From Boesenbergia rotunda (lineage: Eukaryota > Streptophyta > Magnoliopsida > Zingiberales > Zingiberaceae), in assembly GCA_024364735.1 (NCBI GenBank), contig JAGFNQ010005241.1, positions 477,786 through 541,785 on the forward strand: a DNA stretch of 64,000 bases. The letters run 5' to 3'. Below, one piece after another: positions 11,315 through 20,961 of the stretch (the stretch's first letter is position 1; the number at the start of each line of letters is the position of its first letter). The notes beneath the pieces were generated by a model, which saw only the letters and a program-made list of their open reading frames with translations, was not told the origin of the DNA and did not search any database. A program made the position numbers and the translations under genes.

Positions 11315-12795
11315 ATGGAAGATGAAGGTCCACTTGGGGACGAGATCTACACACCACCGGCCTACGACAATGAAGATTTTGCATATTGGAAGGCGAGGAT
11401 CGAGACGTGGTTCGGAATGGATGGGCATGCCGAATTACGCTTGAAGAGCCCTTCGAGTTCCAAAGGACAAGCACGGGAAGATGCTTCGTCCTAGATATTG
11501 GGACAAAGAGCAACAAGAACAATTCCGGGCCAATGAGAAGGTAACAAATATTTTGGTTGATATATTACCTAACGACATCTTGAGTTGTGTAGGGTCATAT
11601 CAAAGCGCATGTGAATTATGGAGCAAGGTGAAAGAGTATCATGAGACTCCTACAAAAATTCAAGAGCCTAAGGAGAAAAGCCCCGTGATTCAAGAAGAGG
11701 AAGAAGAAAGTGAAGAATCGTTAACCTCCTCAAGAAAAGAAGAGGAAGAGGTCTTCACCTCAAGGATTGAGGGGGAGGAGAGATCAACTTCCATGCCGGA
11801 TCAAGAGGAGGCATCCTCATCATCAAAAGTTAAAGAAGTCTCAACCTCCACCAAAGCAAGGAACAAAGATCACATTATATGCTTTGGTTGCAACGAAAAG
11901 GGGCACTATAAGGATAAGTGCCCAAAAGGTAAAAAGGAGGTACACCCTAAACCCATTGTAAATTCCTTTAAAGCTAATGTGGGTTGTAGGAATGAAGAGA
12001 CTCAAGCTAAGAAAAAGAGGATTATATGCTTCACGTGTGGTGAGCTAGGGCACTACCACACCAAGTGTCCAAGGAAGAATGAGCTAAAGAAGATGGAGCA
12101 CCTTAGGAGATGGGAGAAAGAAGAGAGAAGAAAGCAAAACTCACAACAAGGAAGGACTACAAGGGTAAGGGAGGTACCCTCTAACCCTAGTTTAAAAAGA
12201 AATTCGATTTCAAGTTCTTCTTTACATTTCAAGAATCATGTTAGTTACTCACTCATGCATGCTAGAACTCATGAAAATTGCTTAATGATACATAACTTTG
12301 GTTTTAAATATCATGATAGGAATAAGGATAACAATGTAGATACATATCCTAAGAAAAGCATGCATCATGAAGGCCTGAGACCTATGTATCCAAGGCTAAA
12401 GGCATTAACCTCAAGGAAGGGAAACATATGCCTAGGAAGTGGATAGGTCTAGGAATGTCCAAGGTGGACATATGGACTCTAGGGTTCAAAGTCTAGAGAG
12501 GGAAAATCAAGCCTTGAGGGCAAGACTTGATACATTAGAGAAAGCCCTAGAAAGATTCACGGTTGGATCTAAGGGCTTAGACATGGTGTTGGGTAGTATA
12601 AAACCCAACTATGATAGGTCGGGGTTGGGCTATCAATCCAAGACCTCCAAGGGCAATGGAAAGAAGTATGCTGGGAAAGCATACAATCTTAGTAAGGAGG
12701 GAAAGTCTAAGGATGGAAAGGGGATGTCATCCAAGGGTAAAAAGAGTGACCTGACCAAGAGCAAGGTGTCCAGGTTAAAAAGATCAATTTTGTAG
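11315..12795 (+). pseudogene. gag of family A, frameshifted
   Basis: The natural start is the ATG at 11315, just after the LTR and primer site. The N-terminal part (YTPPAYDNEDFAYWKARIETWFGMD) is the UBN2/DUF4219-type Copia gag head. Two single-base losses relative to the second copy (15808 onward), near 11428 and 11455, break the frame; it resumes at 11481-12446. That segment holds an acidic E/S-rich region and two CCHC zinc knuckles (CFGCNEKGHYKDKC and CFTCGELGHYHTKC). A further indel near 12440 moves the reading to 12439-12795, which has a coiled coil (LERENQALRARLDTLEKALE) and a lysine-rich tail. Gag forms the virus-like particle and binds RNA through the knuckles. Families C and E carry close homologues. 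Confidence 0.8.
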
Positions 12796-14816
12796 GCCAA
12801 GAGTCACCGGGGGCACACCGGTGTGGCTTAGTGTGGATTGAGTCACCTAGGAAGGTGGCTAGGGCTCAGAGCTCAAGGGGGAGCTCTAGGAGTCTTTGGG
12901 GTCCATGGTAAATGGATCTCAAAAGTTTCTCTCCTAGGAAATTAGGATTTAATGTGCCAAAGGGTTTGAAAGACTTGGGTAAGGTTTAATCTTTGAAAAT
13001 TGGCGCACTAAAAAGGAGATTTAGGGAGAAAAGAGTGAATATGGTATTATAATTGAAAGAAATTGGGTTTAATGTGAAAATACCATGTAACTTGATGCTA
13101 CTAATGGATTATAAATGAGTATGGGAAGAAGCATCAAGGTGAGGTCCAAATTAGAACTTTGAGCTAAGGTTTTAATGATACACTTTAGGATAAGTGGAGT
13201 TTTGTGCCAATCTTGGGATCCGGAGTACATTTATTTGGAAACGTATTTTTCCCAAGTATATATTGGCTTCACAAGTCTCCCCACAAAATTTCAGAATTTT
13301 TGGAGATTTGTAGAATTTTTAGGGCATTTCTGAATTTCAGCCTGAAAACTTGAAAATCAGGTATCAGTCGACTGCCCTGGGGGCAGTCGACTGGTCCGAG
13401 CCAAAATGCACACTGTATGTTTTTGCAGTCAATTGCCATTTGGGCAGTCGACGGATCAGTGAGGGCTGAGGTAGAATAGGCCTAGAGGATGATCAGAAGT
13501 TTCAAAATTTGAAACCATAGGAAAGGATTGTGAGAATATAAGATTTTGTGGTGTGATATCATATGGTTTGGAAGTTTTATAATTCATTGGATGACTTTTG
13601 AATGATAAGTCCTTGGAAGCTTCCTTATGTGTCTAGGATTGAGAGAGAGGTTGTCATACTATGGACACATATGGAAAAGAAAAGAATTGAGGACAATTTC
13701 TTGTATAAATTGATAATGGTTAGAATTGGTAAACACATGGAATTATGGATGGATTTCGATATTGGTACCATGTTTAGGAAACTAGGATTTGTACCAAAAG
13801 TCAAGCACACTTGACATTTCCATGATATCATATTTTTCTAGGATAGGATATATCCTAACAAGTGTGCTTGCAAACTTTAGAGTTTTTAGGTTGTGTTGAG
13901 CTCTTGTTGGCACTAAGGGAAAGGTTGCTTGGGAGTCAATTCTTGAAAGTGTCAAAGGAGAAGAATTTGGGTGTTAAGTTGGGTAGAACTTCACCATGGG
14001 AAAATGGAAATTGGGAGAAGGCATAAGTTAAGGGGGAGGTTGCCTCCTAGTTGCCTTGATTTTCATTTTGAAATTTTTAGGTTTTGTGTCAAACTTGGGA
14101 ATGGTGATGGATACATGGGTAGATGTATTTTTTCCAAGTAGGTATGGGTACCATAAAGTTCTCCACGAAATTTAAGATTTTTTGAAGATTTGTGGAATTT
14201 CTGGCACGTTTCTGAAATTCGGCCAGAAACTGATATTCAGAGTATCAGTCGACTGCCCTGGGGGCAGTCGACTGGTCAGGGCTGGTGGGGGTATCCAACA
14301 GCTGACTTGGGGTCCAAATGACAAGGAGCAAGTGTATGGGCGTCTAGTACACTTTGTTTAGGGTCATTGGGAATTTAAAGAACCAATAATTGGGTAATTA
14401 TTGGGTTCTTTTTGATGTATGGCAAAGGGGGAGAAATATTGTGTTTAAGTGGGAAACCAATACATTTGCTAGAAACCCTAGGTTTAGGGGGAGCTAAGCT
14501 TAAGCGGGAGCATGATTGCTCCCTTTTTGGCGTAAGGGGAACCTGGGAAAGGTTATTAAAAAGCCTTTGTAAGTCTAATGTAGGGGGGAGCTTTGGAGAA
14601 GCTTTAAAAAGCCCGTTTTGGTGAAAATTCCTAACTTGGAGAGTTAGGTGGGAAAATCCTAGCTTGGAGGGCTAGGTGTGTAAAAAGTCCTAACTTGGAG
14701 GGTTAGGATCCATACATGCATTGCATATGCATTTATTTTAGCATGATTTTTGCTATTGACTACTATCTTGCTTTCCCTAACCTAAACGGATTGCCAAACA
14801 TCAAAAAGGGGGAGAT
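12796..14816 (+). other. 3' non-coding interior of family A: dyads, hairpins, polypurine tract
   Basis: No convincing ORF. It holds CAGTCGACTG dyads near 13366-13395 and 14246-14275 and a degenerate one near 13425-13455. Three 19-nt hairpins lie at 14630-14648, 14658-14676 and 14689-14707 (stem CCTAAC or CCTAGC, loop TTGGAGR). A polypurine-like copy (AAAGGGGGAGA) occurs near 14421-14433, and the functional-looking tract at 14803-14816 touches the LTR. Confidence 0.65.
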
Positions 14817-15741
14817 TGTTGGAGCAATCGACCCTAAGATGGTCCGGTGTGACCATGAGTTTTGATGTTTGGGCAAAGGGTTTAAGTTAGGTTTACCCTT
14901 GTTATCTCATATGTGTATGTTGAGTGTGCAGGTTGTACAGGTTACACATATGGACTTGACTGGACGGTCTCGGTATGGTGAAGGATGGCATGGAGGCAAG
15001 CTGGAGGCTTGCGTGCGCATCCGAGGGACCTTGGTAAGCAGGGACGATGAGCTGATCGGCGCGGACTTCGAGGCATGCGTGAAGGATGGCATAGAGGTAA
15101 GCTGGAGGCTTGCGTGCATCCGAGGGACGGGAGCCGAAGATGAAGAGGGCGCGAAGGCAACAGTCGAGGCTGCGAATGAGGAGTCAGTCGAGTCGTGAGG
15201 ATCGAGTGCTGTGTGAATGTATTCGGGAAGGGTTTCAGCTAGGGACCAGTCGACTGCCCTGGCAGTCGACTGGTAGGTGGCTGGTGAGCTGGCAAATTCG
15301 AACGTTGGGAGTGTCAACGGTCGAATTTGGTTGGCACCAGTCGACTGGCCCAAGGGCAGTCGACTGGTAGCGAGAAATCAGCCCCGAGTCCTATTTAAAG
15401 AGGACGTCGTGGTGGCTGAGTTTCTTGATGAAACTTGTCTTGGTTAAAAGCGTGTTAGTAGTCTATTGTGATCAGAGAGCATCCGAGGTGTTGTGGTGAG
15501 GTTTCTCCACCCACAAGGAGCGACAGATCTAGCTGGAGGTTATCCGGGGAGTGATCCACCGACGGATTATTGGATTAGTCACCCGGCCGAGGTGGATACC
15601 AACTAAATCAGGTTGTTAGCGTTTGTTCTTTGTTGTTAGTTTTATTATCTTGTATTTCCGCTGTGCAAACTAACAACGTAGGTTGAAAGAATCAAAGAAA
15701 CGCTATTCACCCCCCTCTAGCGGACGTATTCGATCCCAACA
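14817..15741 (+). repeat. Shared middle LTR of family A
   Basis: 925 bp, TGTTGGAGC...CCCAACA. It is preceded by a polypurine tract, as a 3' LTR should be, and also followed by an intact initiator-Met primer site (15744-15755) and a gag start, as a 5' LTR should be. It therefore belongs to two consecutive units, a tandem arrangement expected from LTR-LTR recombination. It carries two CAGTCGACTG dyads near 15245-15275 and 15336-15370, one with a shortened spacer. Confidence 0.85.
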
Positions 15742-15807
15742 ATTGGTATCAGAGCGAAGGACCGCTCTTGATCGGACTAACCGTCGAGGGAGCATACGCT
15801 AGAGGAA

Positions 15808-17674
15808 ATGGAAGGTGAAGGTCCACTTGGGGACGAGATCTACACACCACCGGCCTACGACAATGAAGATTTTGCATATTGGAAGGCAAGGATCGAGACG
15901 TGGTTCGGAATGGATTGGGCATGCCGAATTACGCTTGAAGAGCCCTTCGAAGTTCCAAAGGACAAGCACGGGAAGATGCTTCGTCCTAGAGGAAGGTTGC
16001 TCTTCTTTGGACTCATCGCCAAGAGGACAAGAGCTAGAGGAAGAAGAAGAAGTTGCAAGAAACTCTAATTTCAAGAAGTCATCATCAAGAGGGTTCAACT
16101 TCAAAAGTAGAGTTTGGCTATGACACTAGGGCACCTCTACCATTCAACAAGACAAATTTCAATCTTTGGAAGTCAAAGATTGAAAATTACTTCATGATGG
16201 AGATAGAGCAATGGTTTGCTCTAATGGAGGGTTTTGAAGCTCCAACAAGCACCAAAGGAAAGCTCCTCAAGAAAAGCAAATAGAATGAGGTGCAAATCAA
16301 GAGATGCGAGGCCAACGACAAAGTGACCAAGTTATTGGTCAATCTTTTGCCAAGCACCATCTTGGACAAGATTGGAGAATTCTAAGATGCTAAAGAGCTT
16401 TGGAGCAAATTGGCAAAGCTTCATGAAGATCCCTCCACTGTACCGTATCAAGACAAATCCGAAGAGGGAGATTCATTAAATTAAGAGGACTCGAAAGTTG
16501 AGAGATGCTCAACATTCGGGGAGGAAATTCAAGAAGTGTTGGCCGAGGAGGAAAAAGAAAAAGTCTCCACCTCTAGGATTGAGGGGGAGCAAAGGTCATT
16601 GACACCGGAAAAAGAAGAAGTATCTACCTCCGGATCAAGTGAAGAGTCATGCAACACCCCTACAAGCAAAGGTATAAGAATTTCAATTTGTAAAAATAAA
16701 GATCATATCATTTGCTTTGGTGTAGGGAAAAAGGGCACTATAAGAGTAAGTGTCCAAAATTGGTCAAGAGAAAGGTGTTAGTGGCACCCAAGACCAAAGA
16801 GAAGCCAAAGGAGGTCGGCCCCATGGCAAAGAAGGATAAGAAGCACATTGTGTGCTTCTCATGCAAGAAAAAGGGGCATTATCAGAATCAATGTCCAAAG
16901 GGGAAGGATCCTACAAAGGCAAAAAGGAGGAGCTCAAATCAAGGGGGAGCCTCCAAAGTTAAGACTAAGGTACCATTAGGTAATGGTACTTATTTAAATC
17001 ATGATAATATGCATGCTGGGAAAAATTATTATCATTTCAATGCTATTTATCATGAAAATAGGAGGTATGGAAAACCTAAGAAAAAATATAGAGTCTTTCA
17101 TGCTAGGTCTACCACATCTAAGGATAGGGAAGAGTTTAGATCATTTAAGGGTAGACCTATCCAAAACAAGGACAAAAGGAAAAATCACCAAGGCAATCCT
17201 AGAAGACCAAGTCTTAATGAGGTAATGATTGAAAATCAAGTTTTGAGCTCAAAACTTGAGACATTAGAAAAATCCCTCAAGAAAATAGAAAATCTATTTA
17301 AGGGATCAAAAATTCAAAACCTAGATTTAGGAAATCAAGGATCCTCTAGGAGCAAGAAAGGTTTGGGATACAAACCTAAAACTAAGGATGATGGTTCATC
17401 CTATCATAGAGTTCCATATAGGTATGGAACTCAATCTAGGTCAAGGAGCCAAGTCAAGGCCACAAGGGAAGTCATCCCTAGAGTCAACCAAGACAAGACT
17501 AATATGACTAAGACGTCGGAGAAGTCTAAAAAGGTCATTAGGAAGGTATCAAGGGAAGTTATCCCTAATGAATACCTAGAACACCCAAGGAGCACCAATA
17601 GGTTTTGGATTCCTAAGAGTGTTTGCCACACCCTAGATACGTCTAGGGAGTGTCAACTCAAATTGGAAGGGTAG
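15808..17674 (+). pseudogene. Chimeric gag pseudogene (family A head, family B body)
   Basis: From the ATG at 15808 the frame gives the family A head, through ...DKHGKMLRPR. At 15990/15991 the sequence leaves family A and becomes an E-rich stretch, followed by a second, unrelated gag head (FNLWKSKIENYFMMEIEQWFALMEGF, 16053-16283). The body continues through frames broken near 16283 and 16390 into 16712-17674. There a damaged first knuckle, a complete second CCHC knuckle (CFSCKKKGHYQNQC) and a basic, coiled-coil tail are readable. Two gag heads in tandem are not expected in a working element. The junction suggests template switching or recombination between two co-packaged families. Function is very unlikely. 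Confidence 0.75.
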
Positions 17675-17798
17675 TTAACCTAACCTTGATGAAGTTGGCA
17701 CTTGGGACATTTTCAAGGAGTTACTACCCTTGAAAATTAAGGAATCAATTGCTTACTCTAGGAAGAGTAAAATTTGTGCCACACTATATTTTTGGAAG

Positions 17799-18168
17799 GA
17801 GTAATGATAGGGACAGTGAATGGGACAGTGGATGACGTGGCAATTATTGTGTACACGTTCGATCGTCGATCGGACACTACTGGCGGCCTTCGGCCGCCGC
17901 CCCGAACCAAACTATACCCTGGGGGGCACGGTGAACCCGTCGGGGATCGCCGCAATTGCGATCTCGCATCATTGACCGTCGATTTCGATAGGTTCACCGT
18001 TGCCGGCGATCCTGACGAGTTCACCGTCCTCCGAAGGTATAGTTTGATTCAGGACGATAATCAGAGGCCATCGGTGGTGTCCGATCGACGATCGGACGTA
18101 TACACAATAATTGCACGTCATTCACTGTCCCATTCACTGTCCCAAATTCACTGTCCCAATCATTACTC
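17799..18168. mobile_element. Foldback MITE, Mutator type, 9-bp target duplication
   Basis: A 370-bp element flanked by the perfect direct repeat TTTTGGAAG (17790-17798 and 18169-18177). Its ends are inverted repeats beginning GAGTAATGATAGGGACAG on the left and GAGTAATGATTGGGACAG (reverse complement) on the right. The inverted homology extends almost to the centre, with one arm carrying an extra GGGACAGTGAAT block. A 9-bp duplication with long terminal inverted repeats fits Mutator-like elements. It has no coding capacity. Confidence 0.9.
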
Positions 18169-18509
18169 TTTTGGAAGATTGAACTTAATAAAAGTTGGCA
18201 CAACTAGGTTAGAATCCAAAGATATGCCAAATTGGGAGTTTTGGCATTATCTTGGAAATTAGGGGCAAAGTTAGGATTATCAATGGCTTAGCGATGAGTT
18301 ATTGATGCTTAGATAGGAAATCTAGGTATTTTCTTTTGTGCTATTATGCCATGTTTTGTATGCCCTATCACATGCCATGACATCATAATCCATCATTCAT
18401 ATTTTATTATGAAAATATTACATGTCATGTTATACATGCATCATCTAGCTATAATTTCTTTTGAAAATCCTCATATGATACATGTCATAGTCATTATCAT
18501 GCATTAGTT

Positions 18510-18854
18510 TAGTTCCAGTATGGTCTGACTCAAGTTTTGATCGAGTATGGTCTAGGTCCATGATCGAGTATGGTTTAGGTCCAGTTAGGTTTGACCGATG
18601 CTTGATCACTCGATCCGGATCCAATTCTGACTCAAGTTTTGATCCAGTATGGTCTAGGTCCATGATCCTTCCAAGCCTACAAAAATAGATTCACAATTTA
18701 GTGCTAAAATATTTCAAATATACAAGATTTGCAATAAAGCCCAAAAAATAGAATTAATTCATGAAACCTAGGGTAAATTCAAAATTAAGCATGTAAAATA
18801 TGGATCAAACATGGATTTTAGAGCCTAAAATAACCAACAAAATAGTAGTTATCA
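18510..18854 (-). repeat. Truncated, rearranged 3' LTR of element 2
   Basis: 18597-18854 matches the end of the intact LTR (about 37429-37687) closely. To its left, 18510-18596 is made of short repeated pieces of the same LTR (versions of AGTATGGTCTAGGTCCATGATC). About 1.35 kb of LTR is missing, so the left border is a deletion or rearrangement point. Confidence 0.75.
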
Positions 18855-19939
18855 ACTCTCCCTCACTTAAACTTTTGTTCGTCTCGGCAAAATTACATTA
18901 CATGTATCTGTTGGAACCCGGATGGCTAGAGAGGGGGGGTGAATATAGCCAAACACTTGGACTTAGAGACGTATCGAATTTCTGCACTCAAATTTATCAG
19001 TAGCACAACGGAAGAAACAATGGAAACAAAGAAATGCAGAAAACAAAAACAGAAAACGAAAGCAAACAAACACAACTAGCAAGATCGCTAACAAGGAGGG
19101 TTTACAAGGTTCGGGGATAACTTGCCCCTACTCCTTGGCGTGCCCTTAAGGTGGGCGATCCCTTGATCGTCGGCAGATCAAGCCCCGGTTAACACCGGAT
19201 AGAAAGCAACCTCATTCTCGGTGGAGAAACCTCTCCACAACGCGTTTCAATCAAGGATATAGTTTTAAGCACAATGAAACACAAGGAAGATCTTACTTAG
19301 CACTTGGCAAAGACAAGAACACAGCAGGCTTCTCCAAGCTCCACCCAGCGACGATCTCACGCAAGAATCCCTTTCTCCGTGTCTTCTCGCTGTTGGACTT
19401 CAAGCCTCTTGTTCCTTCCTCCAAGTGCTCAAGCAAGGAGTGGTTGCTTCTCAGATCTCAAGAGCTTGCTCAGGAATGATGGAACAGTAGAACACGCAAG
19501 CAAGTTTTGGAGAACACAAAGGCGCAGCAAGAACTCAAGCTAGAAACTGTATTTTTGAACTCTTCTTCAACGAAGCTTTCTTGCGCCCTTTTGTTTCTCC
19601 ACTCAGCACCAGGTGACAACATCTCCTGCAGCTTCCAGTTGCTTACCTGCCAACGCCAGCTACCACTGAGCTCTCCCTGCACTCCCTGAGCTTCCCTCAG
19701 CCAAGCTCCAGTCTGCAGCTCCAGCCGTTGCAACCTGAGATGGAAAACGGACAAAACTGCTCCAAGGAAGCCTCCATTGACTTCTCCTTGAGTGTTTGAA
19801 TCCTTCCTGTCACCTGCAGCTTAATCAGATCATTAGAGCAGCATATCAACCAGAAAATCAAGCATCAGAGATCAGGCGCAATGTATCAGATATGCTCAGA
19901 CGCGATTAGAGCGTCTGACAATGTAATTTGAATTAAAGT

Positions 19940-20433
19940 GATCGGTCACCGGACCGATCCAGGGCTTGTGGGTCGGTCACCTGACCGATCCACCGCTTCG
20001 CTGGGACTCCCAGCTCTCGCGGCAACACAAGCCTGATCGGTCACCGGACCGATCAGAGTGATGCCTGATCGGTCACCAGACCGATCAGAGTGAAGTCTGA
20101 TCGGTCACTCAGACCGATCAGGTCTGATGAACTGTAATCCTGCAAATCAGATCCTAAGTCTTTGATCGGTCACTGGACCGTTCAGGAGCTGATCCGCGGG
20201 GGAACTCAACTCACTGTTCACTCCCTGATCGGTCACCAGACCAATCAAGAGCAAGGCAATGAGGAAGCTGCCTGCTCCCTGATCGGTCACCGGATCGATC
20301 AAGAGTCAAGCAACAAGGCAACAGCCTGCTCCCTGATCGGTCACCAGACCGACCAGACATCGCTGGATCGGTCACCAGACCGATCCACTAAGGAGCACCG
20401 TGTCAACTTCCTTGATCGGTCACCAGACCGATC
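19940..20433. repeat. Array of GATCGGTC-N4-GACCGATC dyads
   Basis: About ten copies of a 20-bp inverted repeat: an 8-bp arm GATCGGTC, a 4-base centre (mostly ACCG or ACCA) and the arm GACCGATC. They are separated by unrelated spacers of 10-50 bp. Single-arm changes are uncommon. The other LTR has the same array at 25935-26428. Confidence 0.85.
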
Positions 20434-20526
20434 TAGGCAAACCCAAATGCACTCTAAGTCACGAGAACAAGCCTCCAACCCTTCTCTGACTTGTGACATG
20501 CCCTGCTTCACTCACTAGGACTTCAA

Positions 20527-20828
20527 CCTAGCCCTCCAAGCTAGGACCTGGCTTCACTCACCAGGGTTTCGGTCACCCGGCTTCACTCACCGGGACCCGG
20601 CTTCACTCACCAGGATTTCAACCTAGCTTCACTCACTAGGATTTCAATCACCCGGCTTCACTCACCAGGACCCGGCTTTACTCACCGGGATTTCCATCAC
20701 CTGGCTTCACTCACCAGGACCCGGCTTCACTCACCCTCCAAGTTGGGACTTTTCACCTAACCCTCCAAGTTAGGACTTTTCACCTAGCCCTCCAAGCTAG
20801 GACTTTTCACCCAACCCTCCATGTTAGG
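20527..20828 (-). repeat. Array of short hairpins with covarying stems
   Basis: About fifteen 19-nt hairpins in a row. Two loop classes are seen on the transcript (minus) strand: loop TGAGTGAAG with 5-bp stems, and loop TTGGAGG with 6-bp stems. Both arms change together: CCTGG/CCAGG, CCCGG/CCGGG and CCTAG/CTAGG around the first loop; CCTAGC/GCTAGG and CCTAAC/GTTAGG around the second; G-T pairs also occur. The same array is in the other LTR (26522-26870). Confidence 0.85.
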
Positions 20829-20961
20829 ACTTTTTCCATGCCAGTGTGCGATCTCCCAGATCCACCTGGACTTAACCCGAATTTCATTCAACCAAACTTA
20901 AATCATTGTTAAACACCATAACAACAACCGGGCCAGACTGCATCAACAATCTCCCCTTTTT

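Larger units (their letters stand above)
10328..15741 (+). mobile_element. Family A gag-only Copia (Sirevirus-like) element
   Basis: LTRs at 10328-11249 and 14817-15741, both TGTTGG...CAACA, flank a 3.57-kb interior. Behind the first LTR is an initiator-Met primer site (TGGTATCGAGC, one base short of the usual TGGTATCAGAGC). Before the second is the tract AAAAAGGGGGAGAT at 14803-14816. The interior encodes only a gag with two zinc knuckles and a coiled coil. Protease, integrase and RT motifs are absent, as in the described TR-GAG class of plant elements. The tract, primer site and long gag suggest the Sirevirus lineage. It inserted into the 5' LTR of element 1. No matching target duplication is found because the right LTR continues into another internal unit. 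Confidence 0.85.
15742..18509 (+). mobile_element. Second, truncated gag unit (A/B chimera)
   Basis: Starts with primer site TGGTATCAGAGC (15744-15755) and a gag nearly identical to family A up to 15990, then switches to a different gag (family B). There is no polypurine tract or third LTR; the unit fades into the LTR fragment of element 2 near 18510. The 18181-18509 stretch holds no gene I recognise. Confidence 0.65.
18909..20948 (-). repeat. 3' LTR of family G, with two hairpin arrays
   Basis: 2040 bp. It contains the GATCGGTC-type dyad array at 19940-20433 and the covarying hairpin array at 20527-20828. In sense orientation its start is homologous to part of the family D solo LTR (about 38760-38880 and 20830-20885, opposite strands), so G and D are related. 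Confidence 0.88.

Noticed and set aside
19940..20433. Possible CRISPR-like array (short repeats with spacers)
   Set aside because: Eukaryotic LTR context, repeats of 20 bp with spacers of irregular length, no cas genes.
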